Source: Yamagishiella unicocca
Taxonomy: Eukaryota; Chlorophyta; Chlorophyceae; Chlamydomonadales; Volvocaceae
Direction: 5' to 3'
NCBI GenBank assembly: GCA_003116995.1
Contig: BDSL01000047.1
Coordinates: forward strand, 124,001-188,000
DNA length: 64,000 bases
Shown here: positions 35,306 to 46,964 of the stretch, piece by piece
How the letters are laid out: each line of letters begins with the position of its first letter
How positions within the stretch are numbered: the first letter of the stretch is position 1
The notes under the pieces: model-generated
Told to the model about the DNA's origin: nothing
What the model saw: the letters and a program-made list of their open reading frames with translations, nothing else
The model's database searches: none
Position numbers and translations under genes: made by a program

Positions 35306-36720
35306 TTACGCGATCAGCGTCCCAGCGCGGCGGGGTCCCGGTAGAAGTACCATGCCTGCACCCCGTAGTGGGGGGGTTTGGCTACTTGTCCCTTCGCCGG
35401 GTCCCATCTTACGAAGATGTCCTTTGTTGGCAGCTGCCGGACTCCCCGGTAGTCTACCAGTCGGCCGAGGTGTGCTGCCCACCAGCGCAGCCACACGGGC
35501 GCAACCAGCACACAATCCGACGCTTCGTCCCGCAACCTGCGTACCACAGCCCCCATCAGTTCAAATAATGGCAGGTTGAGATAGGGGAGCTGCGGGCAGT
35601 CCGGGCCTGACCATCCACCCGGGTGGGGCACTTCACGAGTGCGTGAGCGCATTTACACCACTGCTGTTGGGGCTCCAGCGCGGCGAGAAGAAACATCCCG
35701 GTACCTTTGTCGTACCTTCGTCAGCGAACAGGTCGTACCTTCGTCAGCGAACAGGTTCATATACGGCCGACGTCCCACGAGGCCGGGTTCTGCCCAGAGA
35801 CCTTCATGGACGGTCTGGTGAAGGGCCTACTGCCGCAGGCTTGGGTGCTTGCTCAACAGATCCGCGGCGTGCTGCATGCGCTGGTGTCTCCCACACCGCG
35901 GATACCACACTGTTTCCAGCTCGCAGTCCCGCTCAGGACACCACGTGAGGAGCGCGTCCACTGCCATCAGACATGGTGGTGTCCCTTTCATCGTTCCATG
36001 CCCAGGACACAGAACATGGCTGCCTGGCTGTCCGTCTGGTACTGGCTGGACCTTGCGATGTGTAAGCAGGTAGGCTGGGTCGGTGGCTGCTGTCGATGAA
36101 CTGAAGGCAGATTGCCGCCACGGTCACCTCCTGTTCCGTGCTCGAGAAGTCATTCGCCGCCTGCCTCGCGGCCTGCTCCGCCGTGAATGGTACCGAAAAC
36201 TTGCTGTCTGGTCCTAGCTCACCGTCCGGGAGGAATCCCCCCGTGCCGACATCTGATGCGTCGCCCACTGCGTGCAGCTTGAAGTGGGTGCCCTTGGCTC
36301 CGTTCTTGACCCGGGCTAGCGACGTAAACAAGAGGGCTCGCTGGGTTAAAAATCCTGGGTCGCCCAACGCGTCGCCCCAGCTCTCCCGCCGGCCCGCCAG
36401 TGCCACCCTACAACTCTGGCATGCAGTGGGGCCAGCGATACGGCCGGCGACATTTCCATGATCTTGCCCGCCCGCCACTTGTGCTACCTGTCGGTAGGTG
36501 ACGTTGCTTGGTGGCGCCTCTTCCCGCGCGCTGCCTCATGAACCGATCCAGTGCCTCCACCTTATCCTCGGGCACGGACAGCGTCTGGTTCTCGGAGTCA
36601 ACTAGGAAACCCAGGAGTCGCACCTCGGCCAACGGCTGCAGCTGGCACTTGTTCAGCGAAAGGGTGAAGCCCAGGGCGCAGCTAATGGTTGGCTTTTGGA
36701 ACCGGATTGTGAAGCAACCA
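35306..36720 (-). mobile_element. Degenerate DIRS-like retrotransposon (RT and RNase H)
   Basis: Three minus-strand frames, broken by frameshifts, carry retroelement motifs in the right order. First is a reverse-transcriptase end (LGFTLSLNKCQLQPL then LLGFLVDS and SVPEDKVEALDRFM). Then an RNase-H-like part (LHAVGDASDVGTGGFLPDGE and NDFSSTEQEVTVAA). Then RLRDEASDCVLVAPVW, which I associate with the region after RNase H in DIRS-group elements such as those of Chlamydomonas. No tyrosine recombinase or terminal repeats are visible. The element is dead. It could alternatively be a divergent Ty3-like relic. Confidence 0.5.
35705..35756 (+). repeat. 23-bp tandem duplication
   Basis: GTACCTTCGTCAGCGAACAG occurs twice in tandem with a three-base spacer, inside the DIRS-like relic. 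Confidence 0.8.
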
Positions 36721-36794
36721 GAATCATTATTGGCGAATGCTGTTATATATGCAGGAAGATGTCCAAATGGCGGCCGACGGAGGGTAACTTTGTC

Positions 36795-38048
36795 AACGAC
36801 TCCTGGAGCGCGAAAGTGCTGAAGGTCTGTAATAGGCTGGGTTTTAATTGGAGGCAGGCGGGGGCAGCCTGCAGCTAGGACAACCCGCGAGGGGCGTCCC
36901 CGAGTTATGGCTATCAAGCAGGAGCTCCCGACGGGCGAGCTGCTTGACCTGCTTTGGCGTCGCTTTATGGCTGATTGGGATAATCCCAGGCTGCAAGGAG
37001 ACCCCAGGGCTTTTGTCTCTGATGGGTTGCAACCGGGCGTCAAAATGTGCCGATATAAGCAGCAGTGGATGGGGTACGATGCTCGCTAACAGGGATTCCA
37101 AGCGTGGAGTTGGACATGTGGCTATCTATATCCCACGACGGCACCACGTGGCATTGATGAGGTTCCGTTTGGGATGCTGGGATCTAGAAGCAAATAGGCC
37201 AGTGAGTGGTGGCTGGGAGCCACCGGCCTAGGCAACAGAGGGTGTGCAGAATGCGATAGTTACAAGGGAGGTGGAGCACCTACGCGTTACAACAACAACG
37301 AGCGCGGAAGCGCAACCAGGCAGGTAGGCCCGATGGGCAGAATGCGAGTAGTATTACATGGGAGCCAGAACGCTACAAGCGCGGAAGCGCAACCAGGCGG
37401 GCCCGATGGGCCAGACCACGACACAGATCACCGGCCGGGAAGGGGCAAAAGCCGAAGGCATCCAAACGCGAGGACACGGAGAAGGCAGCACGCACAACTC
37501 AAAGCACGGGGAGGAGCACAAGCGCGTCCAGAAAGCACGAACCACCTGCACCAAGCCAGCAGCGAGACGCGAGGAGGAGCGCGACCCGGCAAAACGGGGG
37601 CCCCAAGCCCCAGATCCCAAAAGCACCCACAAAAGAAAGCAGAGCGGGGCCCCAGGCTCCATAACCCCAAAACGCCCACACAACCGCACCCGAGTGCAGA
37701 ATGTGCAGTCCGGGTGCCGTAGAAGACGAGCAACATGTGCTGCTAGATTGCGCAGCCTATGCAGAATTACGAGTTGTGGCTCAGTTGCCGGAGCACAATA
37801 TGAAAGATATTATGCTAGGCTTTGATCAACCGAAGTTAGCGCACCTCCTTTTTGCTATCCAGTTGAGAGCTACCGCACATCTTCCCTGGCGACGTAGTTA
37901 CATTCGTCTTTACAATTGTACCCGTACTGTCTACTATAACTCGTTTATATTGGCGCCCCTTGACCTCGGTTTGTGGGGACTAGTAGTCCCATAGTATGGG
38001 AAGGGCTTCGGGGCCTTACTCCTGGAACGCCTAATACAATACTGCTAC
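36795..38048 (+). mobile_element. 5'-truncated LINE, plus strand
   Basis: Fragments in LINE order: NDSWSAKVLKVCNRLGFNW (about 36797), then LPTGELLDLLWRRFMADW and FVSDGLQPGVKMCRYKQQWMG (about 36927-37070), then HHVALMRFRLGCWDLEANRP (about 37140). After an interruption comes a CRMC-x9-H-x4-C knuckle within VEDEQHVLLDCAAYAELR (37698-37770). The interruption (about 37230-37690) includes a duplicated block (GCGCGGAAGCGCAACCAGGC at about 37300 and 37380) and may be a later insertion. The 3' end lies against a terminal-inverted-repeat sequence starting at 38049. Confidence 0.6.
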
Positions 38049-38110
38049 AGGCCCGTTTCTATGGGCCCGAAACCACGTTCTACGGGAGCTAAGTGTCTAT
38101 ATGGAGACCG
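38049..38110 (+). mobile_element. Single end of a terminal-inverted-repeat DNA transposon
   Basis: Sixty bases starting AGGCCCGTTTCTATGGGCCC match, with few differences, the reverse complement of 57940-58001, the right end of a complete-looking element. I did not find a matching opposite end nearby, so this copy is probably a remnant. Confidence 0.5.
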
Positions 38111-39008
38111 GTAAGACCTTCACCTGCTACCGTGAAGGTTTTGGAGATGTACAGCCCGTAAGTTTCCCGGCAAACTACCAGATGTAGAGGACGCCGAGTA
38201 AAGCGTTGGACAAGCTTTCTCATTTAAATTCGTCGCGAAATGTGAGGACAGTCCTGCTTGTCTACGTAAATCTAGGACGTACAGTTGCTAAGCATATGGA
38301 ACATCAAGCTTTGTTTGTTAGACGCAACTAGGAATTTCGACCGTATCTGGAGATGTACTGCATCCATGCGAAGGCTACGGAGCCTACGGTGCACAGACAT
38401 TCCTGCTGTTGGAAATTGCCTCGGATAATAGTAGTGATGTTACCGAACCCAGGACAAGAAGAGGGGCCCATGCCGGGCCTCACGAGTTACTGGCCTCACC
38501 ATACGACAGGATACGACAGCCGGAGCAGACGCGAGGCGCCCACAGCCAACCGATGGCACGGCAGCCAGGCACCGCAGAAACGAAACAGGCCTACATGTAC
38601 CTGTCGCAATCAATTAATTGTAACCAGCAGCTATCAACCTGAATGCCGCAGCAAGGCTGCAAGTTTCCAGGTTCTCCGCAGTTGCGGAAGCCTTTCCCCA
38701 TCCAATTCCAAGCAACCGTCGGATGGGTGAGGCACATGTGCTGGGCAGCCCGAACCCCGAAATCACATCTCCTGCGTGCCGTACATACAGTCGTATCACG
38801 CCAGGCCGCCAGGATATATATCGTCAATGCCGTATTTATTTGTAGTTGCACGAATCGACACGATGACACCTACGTCTGTGATGACAAGTTGTTAAGTAGA
38901 TTCCTGAAGTTTTTGAAGACTAGCAGAAACATATCAGTACATGTTTTACAAAACAACATAGTTCGTTTTTCGCTAGTTTTTGGTATATGCCTTGCGTGAA
39001 CAATAGGC
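38111..39008. other. Upstream region of the secreted propeller gene
   Basis: About 900 bases with no coding frame I trust, AT-richer than the gene blocks to the left. The last 150 bases or so are the likely promoter and 5' UTR of the gene starting at 39009. No clear TATA box is seen. Confidence 0.4.
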
Positions 39009-42000
39009 ATGATGCTATTTCTCTGTGTAGTTACCCTTATCCTGCTCAGGGGCGCGACAGCGGATCATGCCTTCTGTCAATATGAAGTGTGAGCAGGCAG
39101 GGACATTGCGATATGAAGCCCACATTGAAGCTGGTGCACGTCGCTCAAGAGAGCTTGATCGCTGCCGGCGGCTTGCTCAATGTATATAGTTGTACTGTGC
39201 TGAACACTTGGGGACGACATGACCCGTCCGCCCTCGCAGGTGGATCACAGACCAGGCAGATTCGAACAACGGGACTGCACTCATTGGCTATGGCGGGTAA
39301 GTACAGGAGTCCGGAACTAACTGTAGGGAAACCAACCGACATGCCAGCCTGCCTCGTCAACGCGCGCGCATGCCCAACGTGTCCATGTGGACGGCTTTAT
39401 TGTACACAGCTACATCCACATCTACAAGAGCTCCGACCTTTCCAAAGTACACGAGACAGTGGACCTGGCGGGCGCGGCAGCGCAGTTGTGCTACCAGCGA
39501 ACAGGTTCGGAGAATTAGCCAACGGAGCGCGTGCAAGGATATCATTATTGGCCATAGAAGCTAAAGAGAAGAATATAAGGATGTGAAGAATGTGTTTGAA
39601 GGAAATCCTGTGAAGGTCCTGCTCATGAAGGTCCTGCTTCTGGAATTCGCATGCAGGCGCATTCCCCGTACGCCCGCATATGCTGATATTCAATACGGCC
39701 GGCAGCCATGCGGTCCTCGCTTTCGTAGCGACGGGCCACGTCGTGATCTTCCGAGCCAGCGACCGACAGCCCCTGGAGTGCTTCCGCACCACCCCTGGCT
39801 TCAACGGACTCCGCCAGGCACACGCGGGATTTCCAACGAAGTAAGGTCGTCCGAATGTGTCAGCATAACTTTCGGGCACCCGAGCTGCTGGTCGCAGTAC
39901 ATGCAGTGAAACCGGGACACCACAAGGTTATGGCCATGGGCGGTAGCTAGGAAGTGTTTGGCCGCCCTGCAGACTTGGCTGGATGTAGCTTCTGGTTCGT
40001 TCGGGCAGCTACGTAGCTTCACGGGCGATAGCAAGGCACCACGTCCCTCGGGCACCACGCCTCTCGTTGTTGCCGTGGGAGGTATGTCTGACTGGGGGGA
40101 AGGCAACGATGGCACATACACGACCGAAAGATGTCCTTCGTTCTAGGCATCACATTGGGCTACTTCGTTGCTGCTGTTCCTAATTGTGACCTCACACGAC
40201 TGTCCTTTTCCTGTTCCATGGCGGCGACGCTTTATTCCGTTGTGTGCGTTCAGGGACAACAAGTACATCGTGGTGGCTAACCAGAATGGCAAGAAGGTGG
40301 AGCGGATTAACGTAGACTGGGAGGTGCGTTGGCTGCCGTCAATCGACATGTCCACTCGGACCAGCTGTTGCCTTCTTGACCCTTGAAACTTGCGCCTCCT
40401 AATATGCACCAGGGGCCAACGCACTTTTGTGTCGATTTGAATGGGTGAAACGTGGTGGGGCCCCGGCGTTGCGTCCTTAACTATGCAGCGCATCTGCGCG
40501 CTCGTACCAAATGTATGGCCCTGCCGATTTGCGCCGAAGCGTCAAAATTTCTGCTGGCTTCCCTCAACAGAAAGAGACCTTCGTCCACGACTTGAACGCG
40601 ACGCTGGTGATGTACGGAAACTGCACGACACCCAGCGGCGCCCTGTGCGAAGACCCCGGTGGGTATGTGTCGCCGCTAGTTACTGGCAACCGCCGCGTCT
40701 TGCTGTTTGTTCGTTACCCGTACACAACGCGCATTAATTTGCTCTTCACTGGGTGCGTCTGACTGCGCGGGGAACATCACGGCCACACCGTGTGCGGCCT
40801 GGCACATCCAAGGGCCAAGACGCTTTGGGTGTAAGTGGACAATTGGGCTTGGTTTCAGTTGCTAACGTGGGCTACGTGATTAAAGCAGATGTAATCGCGG
40901 CGTAGCACCTGTGGAATGATTTGCCGCCGCTTCCGTTTATTTATTATTATCCGCAGCACTGCGCCCCGACAACGCGCCCATCTGCACGTCCAACCTTAAG
41001 GATCCGACGTTGACGTTTGTGACCCTGCGTGGAGGCGGGATGTTCGTGGTGGACTACACCAAGACACCCGTCCAGATTGTGGCGGAGTACGACAACACGA
41101 CCATTGGCGCCAACGGATGCGGAGGGATCTCGGCAGGTCGCTACATGTAAGCGGCAACCAAGTGATAGCAGGCGTATCAGCGAGACGGGCATCAGTAGGC
41201 TTGAACGGGATGAACTGTTCAGGGTTCGCTCGTTTTCGACTTTCCTGACCTGCCAAGTTTGCCATCGCATTTGCATTGTCACCGCCGTCGCAGGTACATC
41301 AACTCCGGAGGCGGTACCCTCTCGAACCCGTACGAATTCAAGGCAAGACAATCATACTTCTTTGGTGCGCAGCTCCCATTTGTACGCCAACCAGAAGCAC
41401 GCATTTCCCAATCGCACTTGGTAGACACGCACCTCCTGGTCGTACTTCTTCGTTACGCAGCTTCCATCCCTCGCTCGGAAGCCCGTGCGCCCCCGCATCG
41501 CCCACCCATGCGAACGAAGTTGGAAGGCAGCCACAATCCACCGGTATCAAAAGGAAACCACCATCTGCCCGATGGTTCTAGCGCCTGGATAGTGCAAATC
41601 AATTACTATCGACCTGCAAGTGCCCACCTCTTCGCCCTATCTCAGGTCTATAAGCTCCCCACCACCGGCTACAAGGCCAGCAACCCGCCCAACACCCCTC
41701 ACCCCAAGGTAGTCGCTGATGACAGCACGGGCGACCGGGACGCGCACTACGCCGGTATCACTTTCAACCTCGAGCAGTAAGTTTCCCTCGCGAAGCCTGT
41801 TAGGTGGGATGGACTTCGTAAAAGATGTATGGGAAATACCGCCTGTCGATAATAACTCATTTGACAATCAAATGAATACCATCGCATGTTCCCTAGCCAT
41901 ACATGTCACTTTTGCATGTGGGCTTGCTGCCGGGTCCTGGGGTTCCGTACCCGGGTCTTGGGGTTCCGTACTCCTCCTGTTTCATCCGTCATCCGTTCCG

Positions 42001-43359
42001 CCGGGGCGCGCCTGTCTATCTGTTTGCGTGCGTGTTACTCGCGCCCGCAGCCGCCCTACGTACTTCTGGCAGCCGGACCGATACACGAGCGTTATCGACG
42101 TGTTTTCCTTCCGAAGCGATAAGTTCGTCAACCGCATCGACCTGAAGACCTTTAACCTGTCGACGGACCCATCACCTGACGGGCTGGTCATCTCGCCCGT
42201 CATGGTGAGTGGCCGGTGGGCCGGTGGCTCCTGGGGTAGTAGTAACTGTTACAGTGGGCCTCAGACCACCTGGGGTGCTGCTGGTGGCAGCGCTCGCGGG
42301 GGAGGCTACCAGTAGCTGCTGAAGTGTGTGTTCGGGTGAGATGGTCGCATTCGCGTGCCTCCAGTCATGCCCGTATTGTGCTATCTATCTATTCCGCGCC
42401 CTGGCTTCACTTCCCGTCTTCGGTAGCGTGTTCGTGTTGGATGCGCGGCATCGCTGAGGGTTACGGTATCCGATGACTCCCTCCCGTTGAGCAGTAGTGG
42501 CCCGGATGGATGGATGGCGCCTCCCACCGTGCGCAGCAAGAGCACGTTTCCACCAACCCGTCGAGGCAACTCCGTCGCACCCATACACCGCCGCCCGCGC
42601 AGGACCACGCCTTCATCAGCCTACGCGGCTCCGTGCCCCTGTCCGCGGACCCTCACATCAGCACGGTACGTGTTATGTTGATTGGTGGTGCGGGCCAGGA
42701 GTGCAGAGGTCGAGTGGGCAGCACAGGACGGCATGAGTCTTGCTCGTGCGCCTCGCAAAGACATCTCAGCTTTTGGACGTGTTACGTAAATCGCGGTGTG
42801 ACCGCCTCAAACTTACGAATCATTAGATAAATAGTATTTGTTACAGTGGGCTCAAGGTCAAAATGGTTGCTCGTTGTCGCGCCGCCGTTGGCGTTGCTTT
42901 AAACCATAAGCGCCTAAAAGGCGTCCAAAGTGGGGGAAAATGGGATAACGTCGTGCGTGTTGAGGGTGGCAAGGTAAGCTCGGCAAACGTATTTAGGTCT
43001 GTGATGAATACGGAACAACCTTCGGGCCTACAGCCCGCTTAAATCGTAGCTACTAGGGCGTTTTTGGTGTAAGTGACGGTTTCCTTTCCAGCGCATGACT
43101 GGATGGGTGACTGGATGGGCCCCACGCCCATTGGTGATGCGCACATCGCCTACTGCTATGCTTGCAGGGAAACTCTCCCGGCCTTGGGGTGCTGACTATT
43201 GAAAGGTACGGCCGTACGGCCCAGTTCTCGAAGATCTTGCCCATCACGAACATGGTCAATGGCACGAACCGGGCCGACCCACATGGAATTGACATCCGCG
43301 TCACCAACACCGCCTGCCACGAAATCGTCCGGTCGAGCCGCCGGCACCGCCGGCTGTGA
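39009..43359 (+). CDS. Secreted YVTN-type beta-propeller protein, 450 aa
   Basis: Twelve exons, plus: 39009-39088, 39240-39296, 39410-39504, 39657-39840, 40254-40323, 40571-40658, 40957-41146, 41294-41342, 41646-41776, 42051-42204, 42603-42665 and 43168-43359. Phases agree at all eleven junctions (1353 nt with stop). Residues 1-18 (MMLFLCVVTLILLRGATA) form a signal peptide. Recognisable blocks follow: VWITDQADSNNG, FVATGHVVIF, YIVVANQNGKKVERI, RPDNAPIC, FVTLRGGGMFVVD, NGCGG, YINSGGG, NPPNTP, AFISLRG, DPHIST, GLGVLTIE and ADPHGI. This order is what I remember of extracytoplasmic beta-propeller (YVTN/lactonase-like) proteins of cyanobacteria and other bacteria. Several N-glycosylation sequons (NGT, NAT, NCT, NTT) fit a secreted or extracellular-matrix protein. 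Function and ligand are unknown. Intron 8 has a GC donor. Length is about normal for the family, so the gene looks intact. Confidence 0.8.
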
Positions 43360-43971
43360 TGCGGGCACACACAGACGCCACCGAGCGAGTGTTACAGTCT
43401 GCAAGGTACGGGAGGTGGGCGGCATGCATGGGTTGTACTCTCTGCTAGCAATGCCCGGTAACGCCCGACATGTATGCAGACGGCCCAGTGTTTGCTGCGC
43501 GGTGCAGTGGGGACCTATCTTGTTTACCTTCCCCCTGTGTCGTGGTGTACTCGGCTCGCATCTGCATGCGTGCACCATGTCGACCTCCACCTGCCGCACT
43601 TGCAGCAGCCACAGATGCGTACACGCATGATGGGGTGGTTGTTTGTGTCGTCGCTAATGCAGTGATTGAGCACGCCTCCTTTCGCTGCCGCACGTCGTCA
43701 GTGCCCCGGGGCACTGGATGGGGCCCCATCCAGTGATTACCGACGCCCAAATGCATGGGTCGCTGAACGCCTGCCTCCGTCCCCGGCGGTTGCCCCCAGC
43801 AACCCGTGTGTGTCCTCATGGATCATCACCTGCTCAGTTTATCAGCACCGCTGGTTGGCGTCTGTCAAGCCGGTCCGGTGCTTAGTAAAGAGTGCTACTA
43901 CTATTCGATTACGTAGTTGTCGATACGTAATTGCTGCTAGTTCTATTTTCTCAAGCTGACACCATAATCCT
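43360..43971. other. 3' flank of the propeller gene
   Basis: No coding frame recognised. I found no TGTAA close to the stop. GT and AG sites are present, so an alternative last exon cannot be excluded, but the family's C-terminal motif is already complete before 43359. Confidence 0.35.
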
Positions 43972-44430
43972 TTCTTGCGGGTTGTCGCCGGTCGCCTTGT
44001 GTGCGGGGGATCGGCTGAGGTACTGGTGGACTCGTAATCGGCCCGGGTTGTCTTGGGGAGCGGGGTTTCCCGTGCTTCATACTTTCTGGCTCTATAGGCG
44101 TGTTGAGCCCTGCTAGGGGTCCGTGCCTTATGGGATGAGAGGTGGCTGATTCCGATGTTTGCATCGTTGCGGCGCTTCACTGGTTCGTCCGGTGCTGGCT
44201 GTTAGGTTGGTTGGTGGCCAGTTCCTGATAGGGGAGCCTCTAGTGCAAATTCCCCCTGGGGTGCTGGCTGCTGCTCTGTGTGCCTACGGCCTGTCGATTT
44301 GGTGTTCTGGTGGTTTGCCTTTGTTCCGGTGCAGGTCGGTCTTTGTTTCCTCCGTCTTGTTCAGTGTCAGGCGATGCGCCCGATGGTTCTACCTCTTGGT
44401 CTGGAACCCACTGTAACCGTTACAACAAAT
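43972..44430 (+). mobile_element. Repeat X: 5'-truncated LINE 3' end, copy A
   Basis: Closely matches 60684-61095 and 62318-62575. In the copy at 60684 this sequence directly continues a LINE reading frame, so it is that LINE's 3' region. Copy A begins abruptly at TTCTTGCGGG, as expected for 5' truncation. It ends with the 27-bp tag (44397-44423) and a few A-rich bases. Confidence 0.6.
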
Positions 44431-44444
44431 AAAGTGAATCGATC

Positions 44445-45037
44445 CGGTGTCTTGCCATGGTTACAGGGACCCACTGGAAACTTTGTTTCCTTCCCTTTTC
44501 CGCATTGTTTTCGGCCACTTTGTAGAGATCGATCTACGGCACTGCACTTCCTTGCGTTTGGGACCCACTGTTGCTGCGAAGCGCTTGAAATTGGGGCCGT
44601 ACCGTACGTCTGAGGTTGAGTTATCCCTGGGACCCAGTATCAAGCTTGTTACATGCTGTGTATCGCCTAGCTATTGTTTTGGCTTTTTTTAGAGCTTCGT
44701 CCACGACGGCACTGGTCGTCGGTGCATTTGGGACCTATTGTGTCTTGGACGACGCTCTTGTATGGGGGACCTATTGTGGATTGGACGCTCTTGTATCGGT
44801 GTTTAGACTCAGTGATTTGTCCTCGGTTGTTCGCTGGCTGTTGCTGTGGCGGTTGCGGCCAGTCGGTAGGGTAACATGTGTCTCCTGCTTTGCGGTGTCC
44901 GGTGTTCGGTGTTCTGAACAGGTTTACGGTCGGTTATTGTTGGTCTCTAGCATACGATTATGTATACCACACATTCTGTTGTTGAAATTATTGATTGGGG
45001 GACCCTCGATAATGAAGGCCAGTATGGGGTGTACGGC
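44445..45037 (+). mobile_element. Repeat Y, copy A
   Basis: Nearly identical to 61702-62284. Begins CGGTGTCTTGCCATGGTTAC and ends near CCAGTATGGGGTGT. Low GC and T-rich for this genome. No protein domain is visible. It may be the 3' part of a second retroelement or a non-autonomous element. Confidence 0.6.
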
Positions 45038-45332
45038 ATTGCATGCTGGTGGGGTCGTCCTCGTAGGTCGTAGCTGATTTTGATATTATTTTACACTGTT
45101 TACATCGCAGCCGCGTTGACGTTTTTAGCTGCGGGACGCTGCGTCTGTGCTGTGTAGTATAAGTGCTTGTTCGTTGTGCTCGCGCCGTGCCGCGCTCGTG
45201 CCCAAAGAGGCCCCCGATACTGGCGGGTGCACTCAGCCCGGGGGCTCTCTTCCCCCTCACGCCACCTTCATGTCAGGCTTTCACCTGGTACAACCCTACG
45301 GGCGCATACCAGGGCCCCCCCGGGGTCTTCAC

Positions 45333-46101
45333 CTTCGCCAGTGCCGCCTCAAGCTGCTGAACCGGCTCCGCCAGCTCGCGCTCGTGCTCCGAAACTCGCG
45401 ACTCGAAGGCCCCGCAGCGCTCCGCCTCCGCCTCGACGGCGGCCGCCAGCCGGCCGCGCCGGGACTCCAGGGAGCGCTGTGCCGCGCGGAGGCTGCCGGC
45501 CAGAATGGGGAGGGGGACGTGTGAGGATCGGTAAAGCGACCCGTGGCGGTAAAGCGACCCGTGGCGGTAAAGCGACCCGTGGCGGTAAAGCGACCCCTGG
45601 CGGTAAAGCGACCCGTGGCGGAATGAATGAGGGGCATTGGTTAGCCCCAGCTCGCCTGGACAGCCGCGAACTGTCATCTGCCTTGGCTTGCAGCTCAAGC
45701 AGCTCGGCGCGGTGCTGCAGCACTCCCTGATGCGCGCGCGCCAGTCGCTCCTGCGCGAGGAACTTCCGCTGCAGCAGCCGGGCCTGCAAGCACCGCGGCA
45801 GGAGAGGCAGCAGCATTAGGAAATAGGAGCGCGGCGTTATGTTAGGGTCCTGTAAGTTGTGGGGCCAGCACAGCGACCTGGCCCCGTCGTTAAGTCCGGC
45901 TCGTCTGCATCCGCAAACGCGACTACGAGGCTCTGAATTTACTGTGACGCGAATTTACTACCCCCGTGCAAAAACAGCGTCCTTGTGACGTGAAGATGCG
46001 GAAACGCGCCTGGTCGGCTTTGCGCTCCTGCAGGGCATCGTGCAGCCGCCTCGAGTAGCATGCAGAAAGCCGCAGCGCCTCGCGATCAGTGTTTTTTTTA
46101 A
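45333..46101 (-). pseudogene. Internal fragment of a coiled-coil gene
   Basis: Three minus-strand blocks look like helical coding sequence: ALRLSACYSRRLHDALQERK (about 46080-46000), ARLLQRKFLAQERLARAHQG (from 45783, after a good TTGCAG acceptor), and LRAAQRSLESRRGRL to EPVQQLEAALAK (about 45506-45333, with a GTGAAG donor after it). No start or stop context is seen and the junction between the second and third blocks does not splice cleanly. To the left lies repeat Y. It is probably a broken gene; the family is not recognised. Confidence 0.45.
45533..45622 (+). repeat. 18-bp tandem repeat, five copies
   Basis: Five copies of GACCCGTGGCGGTAAAGC, one with a CCCCTGG variant, between two blocks of the coiled-coil fragment. 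Confidence 0.9.
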
Positions 46102-46117
46102 GTAATATATTACTTAA
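46098..46117. repeat. Perfect 20-bp AT-rich palindrome
   Basis: TTAAGTAATATATTACTTAA is its own reverse complement. Related TTATTACTTMA sequences recur at about 46180 and 46592, the last within a 30-bp direct repeat of 46110-46140. Confidence 0.85.
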
Positions 46118-46964
46118 ATGGAATAATTCGGGGTTTGGGGCTTGGAAAAAACGGAACAGATTGAGGCTGACCCGTATATTTTTATTACTTAAGCCAAAAA
46201 CGCCCATTCCTGTCTGGTGTGGCGGGACCAGCAGAACCAGAACCCCAACAAGTGGCAGATTTCCTATCCTGCCAAGTATCCCTGGGCCGAGCGTGTGCCT
46301 GCTGACGTGGACAGCGGGGAAGTTCACAACAAAGTGCGCTGCGTTCCCGTTTGATGACGCACTGCGGAAATGGCTGGCCAGCAGCATCAGGGGGCGGTAC
46401 ATGATGAACGGGTAGAGACCCAGCGCCACTGTGCTGCGGTTTGCCCTAACAGATGACACTAAGAAACACACCAACTGTACGTGGCTCTGGGTCTGTGAAA
46501 GGACTTGTAACTTATCGGGGGGGGTCTGGGGGGGGCGGAGCCCCCCCCAGCGCCGCACAGCTATGGAACAAATATCAAACGCCCTTGAAAGTTTATTACT
46601 TCAGATGGAATAAATCGAGACCCCCCTAAAACGAAAAAAAAACACTGCTCGCGATGCGCCATCCGGCATTTGATGACAACCGAAATCGAGGGCAACGAAC
46701 GAGGCGACGTACGACGGGCACAAAAAACGATAGTTATGCGTAGGCGTGGGGGTGGGCTTCGAGGAAGACCCGTGGATGCGAGAAAAATCGCCATTTAGAG
46801 CAGACGTGAAGCGGGGTGGCCAGGACCAGGGCAAGTATTCACATGGCCGCTATTCGTCGCAGTCTGGACGTCAGCAACCCTTTCCTGTCCTAATGCTATG
46901 TACGTACGGTGATCACCCCTCCCTATCGGGAAGCAGCCATCACAGGGTGCATCAACGATCTACT
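46118..46964. other. Spacer with short repeats
   Basis: A 30-bp direct repeat (about 46110 and 46592) flanks 450 bases that might be a small insertion. A frame around 46205-46350 (DQQNQNPNKWQISYPAKYPW) reads like coding sequence but has no start or splice context I trust. A dispersed repeat related to the inverted arms in the DDT gene is at about 46750-46800. A G/C-run palindrome lies at about 46520-46550. Confidence 0.35.
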
